A DNA stretch of 64,000 bases from Labilibaculum sp041595635 (GCF_041595635.1 NZ_JBFHJW010000007.1:1-64000), one strand, 5' to 3'. Positions 43,319 through 52,506 are shown, numbered from the stretch's first letter. Notes: generated by a model not told the origin, from the letters alone. Program-made: numbers and translations.

Positions 43319-44098
43319 ATGAAATTATTATCTAAAATTCCCCATAAAGTTTTTTTGTTATTGGTATGTTGTATTCTTCAGTCCTGTTCATCTACCCCCA
43401 AGCAAACTAATTCAATTACTGTTTTTGCAGCGGCAAGTCTTACTGATGTGATGACTGAAATAGCAAGCCAGTTTAAAAAGGAAACAGGTTATAGTGTTCG
43501 TTTGAATTTTGCATCTTCAGGGATATTGGCTCGGCAAATCGAAAATGGTGCCCATTGTGATTATTACTTATCAGCAAGTAAAGAATGGATGGATTATTTG
43601 GATACTCTTCAATATGTTGATCGAAATTCTATTCATAGTCATGCTGGGAACCGAATTGTTGCTATTGTGCCTGTTGACAACAAAAAAATGATAATAGATT
43701 CGGTTACTATCGTAAATTTTCCTCAGCTTTTCGAAGGGCGAATATCTTTGGGTGATCCAAATCATGTTCCAGCAGGAAAATATGCCATGCAAATGATAGA
43801 AAAGTACGGATGGATAGCGGAATTGAAGCATAGACTATTGCCTGCAAAAAATGTTCGTGATGCACTTTTTATGGTGGAGATGGGAGAGGTTGAAATGGGC
43901 ATAGTATATGCATCGGATGCTCATAAATCAGATAAAGTAAGAGTGGTTTACGAATTTTCTGGTGCTGATTGTGATCCCATTCGATACTATGGAGCAAGTT
44001 GCCCAAAACCGAAAAAAGCAGTAGGTGCTTTCCTTGAATTTTTGCAAACCGATCAAGTGAAATTAGTATGGGCTAAGAATGGTTTTAGAATTGATTAA
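43319..44098 (+). CDS. modA: Molybdate ABC transporter substrate-binding lipoprotein
   Basis: 259 residues. The lipobox is LQSC (Cys about residue 23), giving a lipid-anchored periplasmic binding protein. The mature part starts ITVFAAASLTDVMTEI and continues with FASSGILARQIENGA, the oxyanion-binding Ser sites of ModA. GDPNHVPAGKYA and EMGIVYASDA also fit. It supplies molybdate (or tungstate) for molybdenum cofactor. It ends one base before modB, and the FNR-like gene precedes it by 197 bp. Confidence 0.93.
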   Translation: MKLLSKIPHKVFLLLVCCILQSCSSTPKQTNSITVFAAASLTDVMTEIASQFKKETGYSVRLNFASSGILARQIENGAHCDYYLSASKEWMDYLDTLQYVDRNSIHSHAGNRIVAIVPVDNKKMIIDSVTIVNFPQLFEGRISLGDPNHVPAGKYAMQMIEKYGWIAELKHRLLPAKNVRDALFMVEMGEVEMGIVYASDAHKSDKVRVVYEFSGADCDPIRYYGASCPKPKKAVGAFLEFLQTDQVKLVWAKNGFRID

Positions 44099-44099
44099 T

Positions 44100-44792
44100 A
44101 TGGATAGTTATTTTGTATTTACAGAAACAGAAATAAGTGCAATTACGATCTCTTTTAAGGTGGCTTTGTGTTGTGCAATTTTACTTTTGCCTTTGGCAAT
44201 TTTAGTAGGATGGTGGTTGGCGCGTAAATCTTTCAAAGGAAAATCATTAATTGAAGGATTTATTAATTTGCCATTGGTATTGCCTCCTGTTGCAACGGGT
44301 TTTATTTTGTTATTGCTATTGGGAACAAAAGGACTGATTGGTCATTTTCTGAATGAATACTTGGGAATTCGTATTGCCTTTACTTATTATGCAGCCGTAA
44401 TCGCATCTATGGTTGTTTCTTTTCCTTTAGCGGTGCGAGCCATTCGTCTTTCCATCGAAATGGTTGATCCAGGTTTTGAAGAGGCTGCAAAGACCTTGGG
44501 GGCTAGTACTATTCAGAGTTTTGTGAGAGTAACACTTCCTTTGTCTTTACCGGGAATCATAAGTGGTTTTGTGCTTTCTTTTGCACGATCGCTTGGCGAA
44601 TTTGGTGCGACTATAATATTTGCAGGTAATATTTTAGGCGAAACACAAACCATTCCCTTGGCATTGTTTAATCAGATCCAAGTGCCAGGTATGGAGAGTT
44701 CGGCATTTCGATTGCTGATGGTTGCTGTTGTTTTTTCTTTTTTAGCTATGGCTGTTTCTGAATATTTAGTCAAGAAATTACACAAACATTAG
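44100..44792 (+). CDS. modB: Molybdate ABC transporter permease
   Basis: About 230 residues from ATG 44100. Five or six transmembrane helices with the permease EAA loop (EAAKTLGAS, then LPLSLPG) that docks on ModC. PLVLPPVATGF and SFARSLGEFGATIIFAGN are characteristic of ModB. The gap after modA is one base, so translation is probably coupled. Confidence 0.94.
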   Translation: MDSYFVFTETEISAITISFKVALCCAILLLPLAILVGWWLARKSFKGKSLIEGFINLPLVLPPVATGFILLLLLGTKGLIGHFLNEYLGIRIAFTYYAAVIASMVVSFPLAVRAIRLSIEMVDPGFEEAAKTLGASTIQSFVRVTLPLSLPGIISGFVLSFARSLGEFGATIIFAGNILGETQTIPLALFNQIQVPGMESSAFRLLMVAVVFSFLAMAVSEYLVKKLHKH

Positions 44793-44846
44793 TAGAATAA
44801 ACAGATTCTGCAATACAAATTAGTTAACAAAGAAAATCAGTTGTTT

Positions 44847-45941
44847 ATGCATGTTTTATCAGCACATTTAAAACGTAAGAAGGGCAATTTCTTTTTGGAT
44901 ATTAAAGTAGATTTCAAACAAGGAATTACTGGAGTTTTTGGTCCCTCGGGAGCAGGCAAAACAACCTTAATGCACATGTTGGCAGGATTGGAACGTCCCG
45001 ATGAAGGTTATGTAAAAATCGGTGAGAGGTATTTGGTCGATAGTTCAACAAATATCTATGAGCCGGCACGAAATCGTAAAATTGGCTATGTTTTTCAGGA
45101 AGGACGATTGTTTCCGCATATGACTGTCAGGAAGAATCTGCTTTTCGGTACGAAATACCTTCCAAAAGGAGAACAATTTATCGAGTTTGATGAGCTGGTG
45201 AACTTGTTGGAGGTAAATGATCTGCTTGAAAAACGTCCCAGTCAGTTGTCTGGAGGCGAAAAACAGCGTGTGGCTATTGGTAGGGCTTTGCTGAGTTCTC
45301 CTAACTTATTATTGATGGATGAGCCTTTTTCGTCGCTGGATGTGAAATTGCGAAGACAGATTATTCCTTACCTAATTAAAATAAATCGAAATTTTAACAT
45401 TCCTATGTTGGTGGTTAGCCACGATTTACCTGATTTACTAAACTTAACTCGCGAGTTGTTTTTACTGAAAAATGGTCGGGTTGCTGGTCAGGGAAATTAT
45501 CTCGATTTGGTGGAGAATGAGAATCTTTTTGAATTGATGCGTGGATCGGGATTAATGAATGTAATTCAATTTAAAGTGGATTCACGAAATGCAGAGGATG
45601 GTTTGACTATTTTGGTGAATAAAAATGCCAGTAAGCCAATTAAGGTGGAGCGGGAGATGAGTTTTGATTGTTGTCAGATTGGCGATGATATGAGCGTATC
45701 CTTGCGTCCTGAGGATATTGCGATTACCTTGGAGCAAATTCCAAATATTTCCATCCGAAACCAACTACGAGGAAGAATTCGTAAGATAATTCAAAAGGAG
45801 AATCGTAACTATTGCATGGTAGATGTTGGTTTTACATTATTGGTTTCCATCACGCATGCATCACTGGAAAAAATGCAGCTCGTCGAAGGAAAACAGGTAT
45901 GGTGTTTGTTTAAATCAATGGCCTTGCAAATAAATAGGTGA
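44847..45941 (+). CDS. modC: Molybdate ABC transporter ATP-binding protein
   Basis: About 364 residues from ATG 44847. The ATPase domain has Walker A GPSGAGKT, Q-loop YVFQEGRLFPHM, signature LSGGEKQRV and Walker B LLLMDEPFS followed by the switch His in VSHDLPDL. Residues about 290-360 form a C-terminal MOP/TOBE domain (SLRPEDIAI, then MVDVGFTLLVSIT) that in ModC binds molybdate and regulates transport. It lies 54 bp after modB and is the last gene of the operon. Confidence 0.93.
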   Translation: MHVLSAHLKRKKGNFFLDIKVDFKQGITGVFGPSGAGKTTLMHMLAGLERPDEGYVKIGERYLVDSSTNIYEPARNRKIGYVFQEGRLFPHMTVRKNLLFGTKYLPKGEQFIEFDELVNLLEVNDLLEKRPSQLSGGEKQRVAIGRALLSSPNLLLMDEPFSSLDVKLRRQIIPYLIKINRNFNIPMLVVSHDLPDLLNLTRELFLLKNGRVAGQGNYLDLVENENLFELMRGSGLMNVIQFKVDSRNAEDGLTILVNKNASKPIKVEREMSFDCCQIGDDMSVSLRPEDIAITLEQIPNISIRNQLRGRIRKIIQKENRNYCMVDVGFTLLVSITHASLEKMQLVEGKQVWCLFKSMALQINR

Positions 45942-46046
45942 AGTTTAGTTAGAAATCAAGAATTTATTTTGAAAATACTAGTCTCGAATCAGAGAAAAAA
46001 TTCTGCACACAAAATGAGATAAAATAGTCTTTCTGTTTTCTTTTTA

Positions 46047-46286
46047 TTATTGGTATTTTTTGCAAAGGGGACGTAACATTCCTTCCAATCCGTTCAGCTT
46101 TATCTCGTACATAGAGGCAAGCATTTCTCCTAGTTTTCCAGCTGGAAACCCTTTTTGTCGATACCAAACCAAGTAAGGTTCAGGAATATCAATAAGGTAA
46201 CGTCCTTTGTATTTTCCGTAGGGCATTCTCATTCGAATTAATTTAATTAATTCCTCATTCATAAAGTCCCCGTCTATATTGTCCAT
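46047..46286 (-). CDS. DUF3820 family small protein
   Basis: 79 residues. The core MPYGKYKGRYLIDIPEPYLVWY and GFPAGKLGEMLASMYEIKLNG is the DUF3820 signature. The MPFGKYKG motif also occurs in exonuclease-associated domains, so nucleic-acid binding is possible. Function otherwise unknown. It stands alone, divergent from the GAF gene with 126 bp between them. Confidence 0.82.
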   Translation of the reverse strand: MDNIDGDFMNEELIKLIRMRMPYGKYKGRYLIDIPEPYLVWYRQKGFPAGKLGEMLASMYEIKLNGLEGMLRPLCKKYQ

Positions 46287-46412
46287 ATTTTTATCCGATT
46301 TCCTGCAAAGGTATTTTAGAATTTCAGATTTCTAAAAAAAATTATAGATATTTATCTTTCCCAGTATCAATAATTTTCGCGTAACTTTACCAAAAGACAA
46401 AATCGATTGGAG

Positions 46413-46898
46413 ATGAATGCAATGGGAAATCAATTTACAGAGGAGAATATTCTAGAGAAGTGGCAAGGAGAAATTGATTTGCTTCAGGATTCGCTGCAAG
46501 TATCTGCAGTCTTAATTATGAAGTTGCATCCTCACGAATTGGAGGTGTATGTCAGTTCTGGGAATGAAAATAATCCGTATACAATTGGAGATCGGGGAGA
46601 GATTAATATTGGAGCCTATTGTGATACTATTATTGCCAGCAAGGCTAAATTTCAAATTGAAGATGCTTCAGAAGATCAGTATTGGCAATCAAAGATGAAG
46701 TTTAACAATGGTATGTCATGCTATATGGGATTACCAATTTTTTATCCGAATAAGGATTTGTTTGGAACCATTTGTGTGCTGAATAAAGAGCCTCGAAAAT
46801 TTGTGGATTTGGATCATCAGTTGCTCGATCATTTTCGCACAGGTATTGAATCAGATTTGTTAATGGCAGATGAGTCTGAAGATAGAAGCAGTTTGTAA
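46413..46898 (+). CDS. GAF domain protein
   Basis: About 161 residues from ATG 46413. A single GAF domain spans roughly residues 20-145: SLQVSAVLIMKLHPHELEVY, GAYCDTIIASKAKFQIEDAS, then GMSCYMGLPIFYPNKDLFGT (shown in part) and LNKEPRKF. There is no attached kinase, HTH or cyclase, so it is a stand-alone sensor or a component of a larger system. The ligand is unknown. It ends 8 bp from the convergent mnmA. Confidence 0.8.
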   Translation: MNAMGNQFTEENILEKWQGEIDLLQDSLQVSAVLIMKLHPHELEVYVSSGNENNPYTIGDRGEINIGAYCDTIIASKAKFQIEDASEDQYWQSKMKFNNGMSCYMGLPIFYPNKDLFGTICVLNKEPRKFVDLDHQLLDHFRTGIESDLLMADESEDRSSL

Positions 46899-46906
46899 TG
46901 GAAAAG

Positions 46907-47998
46907 TTATTCGGCAAATCCACCACCAATTAGTTTATCAGCAATATAAAAGGCTACAGGCTGACCGGGAGCAATTGCCCAGGCAGCATCTTCCAGAATA
47001 ACCTCCAGTTCTGTATCCGAAATGATTTGTAGTTTACTGAATTTTTGAGGATTTCGGCCCAGACCACGCACAATGGTGTTGATTTTTGGAAGTTGGCTGT
47101 CTTCCAGATTATTAAAATAGTAATTCGATACCTTAATTTTCATTCGGTTGAGTTCCTCTTTCTTTTCCAGAATAAGCGTATTGCTCTCGGCATTGATTCT
47201 ACTTACCATTAAACCCGATTTTTTTTCCAGTTCCAGGCCTCTTTTTTGACCTACTGTATAGTAAGGGTAACCATTGTGCCAACCCAAATAATTGCCTTTA
47301 TTGTCCAGAACTTTTCCGCGGCCAATTTTTCGATCCAAATCGGGAATCATTTCCAGTAAAAAGTCGCGGTAATCCATTCGATCCATAAAGCAGATGCCCA
47401 TGCTTTCCTTCTTTTTTGCGACCTCAGCAAAGCCAAATTCCTTAGCAATTTCACGCACTTCTGTTTTGGTAAATCCTCCCAGAGGAGTAAGTGTTCTCGA
47501 TAAAATATCTTGTCCTAAATTCCAAAGAAAGTAGGATTGATCTTTGGCTGGATCTTTTCCTTTGTGAATGTAATATCCCTTTTCTTCGTGTATAATCTGA
47601 ATGTAATGTCCGGTAGCAATCCATTTACAGTGCAGCTCATCGGCTTTTTCCAGAAGCAATCTCCATTTTAGCTGAGGATTGCACTGTATGCACGGACTGG
47701 GTGTTCTGCCAGCCAGGTATTCATCTAAAAAGAACTGAATAATGGTGTCGCGAAATTCCTGGCGGGCATCAATCACATGATGTTCGATGTTTAGTTCCTT
47801 GGCCAATTTTTGCGCATCAAGAATAAAATCCGGCAAGGGATCATGGGGATTTAAAGAATGATCAGTACCAAAAAACCAGAGGGAAACACCCACTACCTGA
47901 TAGCCTTGTTTCTGAAGCATCATGGCTGCTACAGACGAATCGGTGCCACCACTCATTCCCAAAACTATTCTCCTTTTTGCATCCATCTCCGCGCTCAT
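46907..47998 (-). CDS. mnmA: tRNA-specific 2-thiouridylase
   Basis: Introduces sulfur at U34 of the Glu, Gln and Lys tRNAs. 363 residues. The PP-loop is GMSGGTDSSV (Val is usual where Thr stands). The first catalytic Cys lies in SPCIQCNPQLKW and the second in GICFMDRMDYRDF. The C-terminal domain has GQKRGL and PGQPVAFY. Both cysteines needed for persulfide transfer are present. An ATG four codons in (47986) is an equally good start. Bacteroidota often carry more than one MnmA-like protein. Confidence 0.92.
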   Translation of the reverse strand: MSAEMDAKRRIVLGMSGGTDSSVAAMMLQKQGYQVVGVSLWFFGTDHSLNPHDPLPDFILDAQKLAKELNIEHHVIDARQEFRDTIIQFFLDEYLAGRTPSPCIQCNPQLKWRLLLEKADELHCKWIATGHYIQIIHEEKGYYIHKGKDPAKDQSYFLWNLGQDILSRTLTPLGGFTKTEVREIAKEFGFAEVAKKKESMGICFMDRMDYRDFLLEMIPDLDRKIGRGKVLDNKGNYLGWHNGYPYYTVGQKRGLELEKKSGLMVSRINAESNTLILEKKEELNRMKIKVSNYYFNNLEDSQLPKINTIVRGLGRNPQKFSKLQIISDTELEVILEDAAWAIAPGQPVAFYIADKLIGGGFAE

Positions 47999-48167
47999 TT
48001 TGCTTCTTTTTTAGAATCTTCTGCAAACATATCCTTTTCACAGAAGATTACAAAATCGGTATCATCGAGCGAAACCTGCTGGATATCGAAAAAACTAAGG
48101 CTATTCAGAGGTTTTTTTTTACTTTCGCTGCTTCTAAAAAAACGATTAATCACAACAAAACAAAATA

Positions 48168-50213
48168 ATGAATTTAAAACAATTGTCGGGTGGTATTTTG
48201 AGTGCGGGTTTGGTGCTTACCATCATGGTGGGATGTACCGAGAAGGCACCCAAAGGTACAGGAGTACTGAAAAAAGAAGATATGAACCTGGAAGTAAAAC
48301 CAGGGGTTAATTTCTTTGAATATGCAAATGGAACCTGGATGAAGAATACGCCAATTCCAGCTGATAAAAGTCGTTATGGTGCTTTCGATATATTGGGCGA
48401 AAGCGCAAACGAAGCAGTTCATAACCTACTGGAAGAAGCCGCTAAAACAGAAAATGCAGAGGAAGGTAGCAATTTGAAGAAAATTCAGGATTTTTATGCG
48501 ACTGCTATGGATGTTGAAAAAATCGAAAAGGTAGGTATTCAGCCTTTGCTTCCTGAGTTTGAAAGAATAGCTTCGGTGAAGAATGCAAGCGACTTGCGCA
48601 AAGAATTGGTTCATTTGCACAAGATGGGCATTAATGCTTTGTTTAGTGCAGGTGTTGAGCAGGACATGAAAAACACAAGGGTTAATCGCATGTATCTTGG
48701 TGAGGCTGGTCTTTCCTTATCGGATAGGGATTACTATGTTGCCGATAATGAAACAAGTGAAAATATCCGTAAAGAATTTGTAAAGCATGTGGCCAAAATG
48801 TTTGAGTTGATTGGTGAGGATGCAAGCCTTGCAAAAAGCAATGCCGCAAGAATCATGAAATTTGAGACTCGCATGGCTGAAAAATTCAATACCCGTGTTG
48901 AAAATAGAAATTACCCAGCCATGTACAATCCAAAAACGGTTGAGGTGCTAGAAAAAGAATATCCAAACTTTGCCTGGGGAAGCTATTTTAAAGAATTAGG
49001 TGCTGACATTAAGGAGTATGTGATTACAACTCACCCTCGTTACCTGACCGAGCTAAATAAGATGTTAGTGGAGGAGAAAATGGATGACATTAGGTTGTAT
49101 TTGAAATGGAAAGTACTGGATGATGCGGCAGCAACTGTTGGTTCTGAGCTGGAAAAACAAAATTTCGCTTTTTATGGCACAATTTTAACCGGTGCAACAG
49201 AACAACAGCCACGTTGGAGACGCATGTCATCAGTAACGGGTTCTGTTTTGGGCGAAGCTGTTGGACAATTGTATGTGGCGAAATATTTCCCACCTGAAGC
49301 AAAGTTACGCATGGACAAGCTAGTGAAGAATCTTAAAACTGCTTTGCGTGGAAGAATTGAAAAATTAGAATGGATGAGCGATAGTACTCGAACAGAAGCT
49401 TTGGCAAAATTGGATGCTTTCGGCGTGAAAATTGGTTATCCCGATAAGTGGGAAGATTATTCGAAGCTTGAGGTATCTACCGATTCGTATGCTCAGAATA
49501 TGTGGAGAGCTGCCAGGTTTAGTTTTGAGAAGAATATTGCAAAATTAGGACAAGAGGTTGATACTGAGAAGTGGGGGATGACTCCACAAACCGTGAATGC
49601 TTACTATCACCCAATGTTGAATGAGGTGGTTTTTCCAGCAGCAATTCTTCAGCCTCCTTTCTTTTATATGAATGGAGATGATGCGGTAAACTACGGTGCT
49701 ATTGGTGTGGTAATCGGTCACGAAATGACTCACGGTTTTGATGATAATGGTCGTCGTTTCGATAAAGAAGGAAACATGAGAGACTGGTGGACTGCCGAAG
49801 ATACCAAGAAGTTTAACGAAAGATCTCAAAAACTAGTCGATCAGTTTAATGGCTTTCAGGCTTTTGATGATCTGCATGTTAATGGTAAATTGACATTAGG
49901 AGAAAATATTGCGGATTATGGTGGTTTAACCATTTCATTGGAAGCTTATAAGATGGCTTTGAAAGGAGAAAAACCTGCAGATATTGATGGTTTCAATAAT
50001 ATGCAACGTTTCTTTTTGGCCTACGCTAAAGTTTGGAAAGGTAATGTAAGAGATACCTATTTGAGAAAACTAATTAAAGAAGATGTGCATTCCCCAGGTG
50101 AATATCGTGTAAACGGTGGTTTGTTTAATATTCCTGAATTCTACGATACTTTTGATATTAGTCCTGAAGATCCTTTGTATCGTACCGAGGAGCAAAGAGC
50201 TAAAATTTGGTAA
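48168..50213 (+). CDS. M13 family metallopeptidase (neprilysin-like), lipoprotein
   Basis: 681 residues. The signal peptide has lipobox IMVGC (Cys about residue 23). The M13 N-terminal domain starts PGVNFFEYANGTWMKNTPIP. The catalytic part has the zinc motif VIGHEMTHGFDD with ENIADYGGL supplying the third ligand, and NAYYHPMLNEVVFPAAILQP. It is a zinc endopeptidase in the cell envelope that cleaves short peptides on the amino side of hydrophobic residues. Length is normal for the family. It is followed by its own terminator. Confidence 0.95.
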   Translation: MNLKQLSGGILSAGLVLTIMVGCTEKAPKGTGVLKKEDMNLEVKPGVNFFEYANGTWMKNTPIPADKSRYGAFDILGESANEAVHNLLEEAAKTENAEEGSNLKKIQDFYATAMDVEKIEKVGIQPLLPEFERIASVKNASDLRKELVHLHKMGINALFSAGVEQDMKNTRVNRMYLGEAGLSLSDRDYYVADNETSENIRKEFVKHVAKMFELIGEDASLAKSNAARIMKFETRMAEKFNTRVENRNYPAMYNPKTVEVLEKEYPNFAWGSYFKELGADIKEYVITTHPRYLTELNKMLVEEKMDDIRLYLKWKVLDDAAATVGSELEKQNFAFYGTILTGATEQQPRWRRMSSVTGSVLGEAVGQLYVAKYFPPEAKLRMDKLVKNLKTALRGRIEKLEWMSDSTRTEALAKLDAFGVKIGYPDKWEDYSKLEVSTDSYAQNMWRAARFSFEKNIAKLGQEVDTEKWGMTPQTVNAYYHPMLNEVVFPAAILQPPFFYMNGDDAVNYGAIGVVIGHEMTHGFDDNGRRFDKEGNMRDWWTAEDTKKFNERSQKLVDQFNGFQAFDDLHVNGKLTLGENIADYGGLTISLEAYKMALKGEKPADIDGFNNMQRFFLAYAKVWKGNVRDTYLRKLIKEDVHSPGEYRVNGGLFNIPEFYDTFDISPEDPLYRTEEQRAKIW

Positions 50214-50257
50214 GCCGATTTTAACTAGTAATAAGATAGATTGAAATGATACTATAC

Positions 50258-50291
50258 AAACCGTCTCGGGAAACTGAGGCGGTTTTTTTTT
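50258..50291 (+). terminator. Intrinsic terminator after the M13 peptidase gene
   Basis: AAACCGTCTC pairs with GAGGCGGTTT (one G-U) around an eight-base loop, followed by about ten T. Confidence 0.85.
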
Positions 50292-50483
50292 TGCTCTTTG
50301 GTTGCGTTCAACAGACTTGCAAAGAGAGGAGTGCCTGAAAAAAACGTATTTTTCACGGAATGTAGAAAGTACAAAGCACGAAAAATTGATTTTTGACTCA
50401 ATATGTATATTGTTAAAGCAAAAAATGATAACTTGGATATAATAAGTAACAATAGGATTGCGTAATCAATTCGTTTGATCACA
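50292..50483. other. Non-coding spacer
   Basis: No gene recognised in either strand. Ends at the first copy of the nested palindromic element. Confidence 0.4.
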
Positions 50484-50580
50484 GGCTGACAGGTCTATGA
50501 ATGCTGTCAGGTTTGGTGAAGTAAAGTGGGAAACGCAAAACCTGTCAGTGTCTGAAAGACCTGACAGCGTTAAGATGCTT
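50484..50580. repeat. Nested palindromic element, copy 1 (REP-like)
   Basis: Outer arms GCTGACAGGTCT and AGACCTGACAGC and inner arms GCTGTCAGGTTT and AAACCTGTCAG each pair with one mismatch. The whole layout matches copy 2 at 54249-54340. It stands directly before a broken MutS-like fragment. Confidence 0.75.
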
Positions 50581-50582
50581 CT

Positions 50583-50714
50583 TTTCATTTCGAATTGATT
50601 GAGAAGTATTTTCGCAATCATGACCATTCTGTTTTTTTTCAGGAACTTACCGATAAAACATGTAATGATTTAGATTTCTTTTTGACTAAGGAATCTACAA
50701 AATACTCAGCTTAG
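50583..50714 (+). pseudogene. Fragment duplicated from the MutS-like gene
   Basis: The frame reads FHFELIEKYFRNHDHS, then TDKTCNDLDFFL, matching residues near 43-75 of the intact MutS-like protein encoded from 52507 (FNFDLIEKYFRNKDHS, SDKTCDDLDF). A 20-base word is identical in both. It ends at a TAG after about 43 codons, without an ATPase domain. It is a detached duplicate of the N-terminal region. Confidence 0.75.
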
Positions 50715-50748
50715 AGGTAAATTGCAGTATAAATTCACAGCAAGAATG

Positions 50749-51528
50749 AAAGCAATAAAAATAGGACTACAAATTCAGGCCATCAGTGCTCAGCAAATAG
50801 AATGTTTACTTTCCAATGAAAAGGAGCGTATTCATGCAAGTTATTTTCCCGAGGAAGAGAAGCTTGTTTATACTGAGGAGTTTGAATTAACAGCTACTAT
50901 GCGCATTATTGAATTCCAATTCAAAAAGGTGTTGCGTTCGGCGATTAATGGGAAACTGCAATTGGGACAAAAAATAGAATGTGTGTTTTTTGAGGATTTT
51001 CCTTTCGTAAAGGAATCGGATTTTAAGCACTATATTCGAGTCGATCGCCGATGTAATGATTTAAAAATTACCACCAGCAAAACGGGACTAAAAGAGGTTG
51101 CTAAAATTTTTGCTGATGGTTCTCATGCTTCCGAATTGAATCAGTCGGCTTATGCGGGTTTCATAGAAATGCCCGCCGGCAATCAACAAATTTATTCTCG
51201 CACATTCGATCAGGGGAGCAGCAATATGATGGAGCTGTTGGCCGTGCTCGAAGGTTTGGAAATGCTGCAATCGGAAGATAGAATTCAGGTGAATACCGAT
51301 AGTCGTTTTGTGATTCGTGGCCTGGCACAGTGGATTCATTTTTGGCAGCACAACAATTGGCAAACGGCTCAGGGACAGGAAGTGAAATTTGCCAATTACT
51401 GGCAAAAAATTAATAGACTGTGTGAAGGAAAATTGATGGAGTTTAAATGGATAAAAGGACATTCGGGCCATGAGAAACAAGATTTTTGCCATCAGCTAGC
51501 CCATGAATCAGCAATACAGAAAAAGTAA
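50749..51528 (+). CDS. RNase H-like protein with N-terminal extension
   Basis: About 259 residues from ATG 50749. The C-terminal 150 residues form an RNase H fold: first Asp in IFADGSHASEL, Glu in NMMELLAVLEGL and second Asp in IQVNTDSRFVIRGL. The final segment is KWIKGHSGHEKQDFCHQLA. In RNase HI the last stretch reads CDxLA, and here His replaces that fourth acidic residue. The N-terminal 115 residues are unrecognised. Cleavage of RNA in RNA-DNA hybrids is the likely activity. It is flanked by rearranged DNA on both sides. Confidence 0.75.
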   Translation, partial: KAIKIGLQIQAISAQQIECLLSNEKERIHASYFPEEEKLVYTEEFELTATMRIIEFQFKKVLRSAINGKLQLGQKIECVFFEDFPFVKESDFKHYIRVDRRCNDLKITTSKTGLKEVAKIFADGSHASELNQSAYAGFIEMPAGNQQIYSRTFDQGSSNMMELLAVLEGLEMLQSEDRIQVNTDSRFVIRGLAQWIHFWQHNNWQTAQGQEVKFANYWQKINRLCEGKLMEFKWIKGHSGHEKQDFCHQLAHESAIQKK

Positions 51529-51726
51529 GCCCTTTTTCCAATAAGCGATTGATAAAAGAGATCGGTAATTTCAAAAGCATTTCTATTTTTCCCCTAAATC
51601 CCCTGAAGGGGACTTTAAAATCCGCACGAGTAAGCCCCTTTAGGGGGTTGGGGTATCAGAAAACTTTGCGGTAAAAGTTAAAATCCCTTGCGAAAGGCCG
51701 AATTCCATAAAGGAGTAGCCTCTTTT
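51529..51726. repeat. Spacer with a C/G-run palindromic interspersed element
   Basis: CCCCTAAATCCCCTGAAGGGG (51591-51611) and CCCCTTTAGGGGGTTGGGG (51635-51653) form an imperfect inverted repeat of a type common in Bacteroidota intergenic DNA. No gene is seen. Confidence 0.6.
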
Positions 51727-52215
51727 GAAATTGAAATTTTTAGTTTCAAATGAAAAAAAGGACGAATTCTCATTGAATTTCCTGTTTGCAAGTAAGGAAA
51801 TGGCTAATTCCCGATCGAAAGGCCCCTTTGGGGAGAGAATTTTAGCGAAAACAAATCGAAAAGTCCGTTCCACTCTTTCGAATCGTCGATTTCTGATGCG
51901 AAAAACGCAATTCTATTGAGAAAAACGCCAATTCGCGATTGAAAACGCCATTTTTAAGGGAGGAAAAGGCGATTTCCAATCAGATATCTCAATTTCCATT
52001 GAGAAAAAGGGAAATTCGCGATCAGAATTCCTCTTTCCAGAGAGAAAAAGGGCATCGAACCATCCAAATCGCCATTTTCAATTCAGGAATCGATGATTTC
52101 CGATGTGAAAGAGCCAATTTCATGGAGAAAAAGACCAATTCGTGAACGAAATGCTTCTTTCCGCAGCGAAGGAGGATAAAAGTCAATCGGAAATCACCAT
52201 TTTTAATTCAACAAT
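51727..52215. repeat. Degenerate tandem array, period about 20.8 bp
   Basis: The sequence divides almost without remainder into about 23-24 blocks of 19-22 bases, most beginning GAAA or GAAAAA and carrying an ATTTC-like word about half-way. A rough consensus is GAAAAAGnCnATTTCnnATn. The word GAGAAAAA recurs at 51918, 52001, 52042 and 52125 (spacings 83, 41, 83), showing a higher-order period of about 41.5. Variable unit lengths exclude a heptad-repeat protein. No gene product is expected. Confidence 0.75.
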
Positions 52216-52506
52216 TCCTGTTTCTCGATGTAAAAAGCCCAGTCTATGAACGTGATCGTATTCCTTTTTCTCGCCAATGGGAATCCTTTTCTTTATCAAC
52301 GAAAGTGTTTGTACTGTTCCCCGAAAGAGCTTAGTGTTTTGATAAGTTTTAGGCGTTCAATCTGGATGTTTATCAGAGGGAAAATGAAAATTTAGCATGT
52401 GGATTAATGAATCATAATTTTGCGCTTTCGGTTTATTTAAACTAAGTTCGTTCTCTCCATTCTATTACCAATAACAAAGTTCAATGTTTAAAAAGATTTG
52501 AAGTTC
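52216..52506. other. Spacer between the array and the MutS-like gene
   Basis: The first 100 bases may be more decayed repeat units. The remainder presumably holds the promoter of the MutS-like gene. No gene or terminator is recognised. Confidence 0.4.

Noticed and set aside
51725..52145. Frames of 64 and 68 codons in the 20.8-bp array
   Set aside because: Unit lengths vary from 19 to 22, so reading frame is not kept. The peptides show no heptad pattern.
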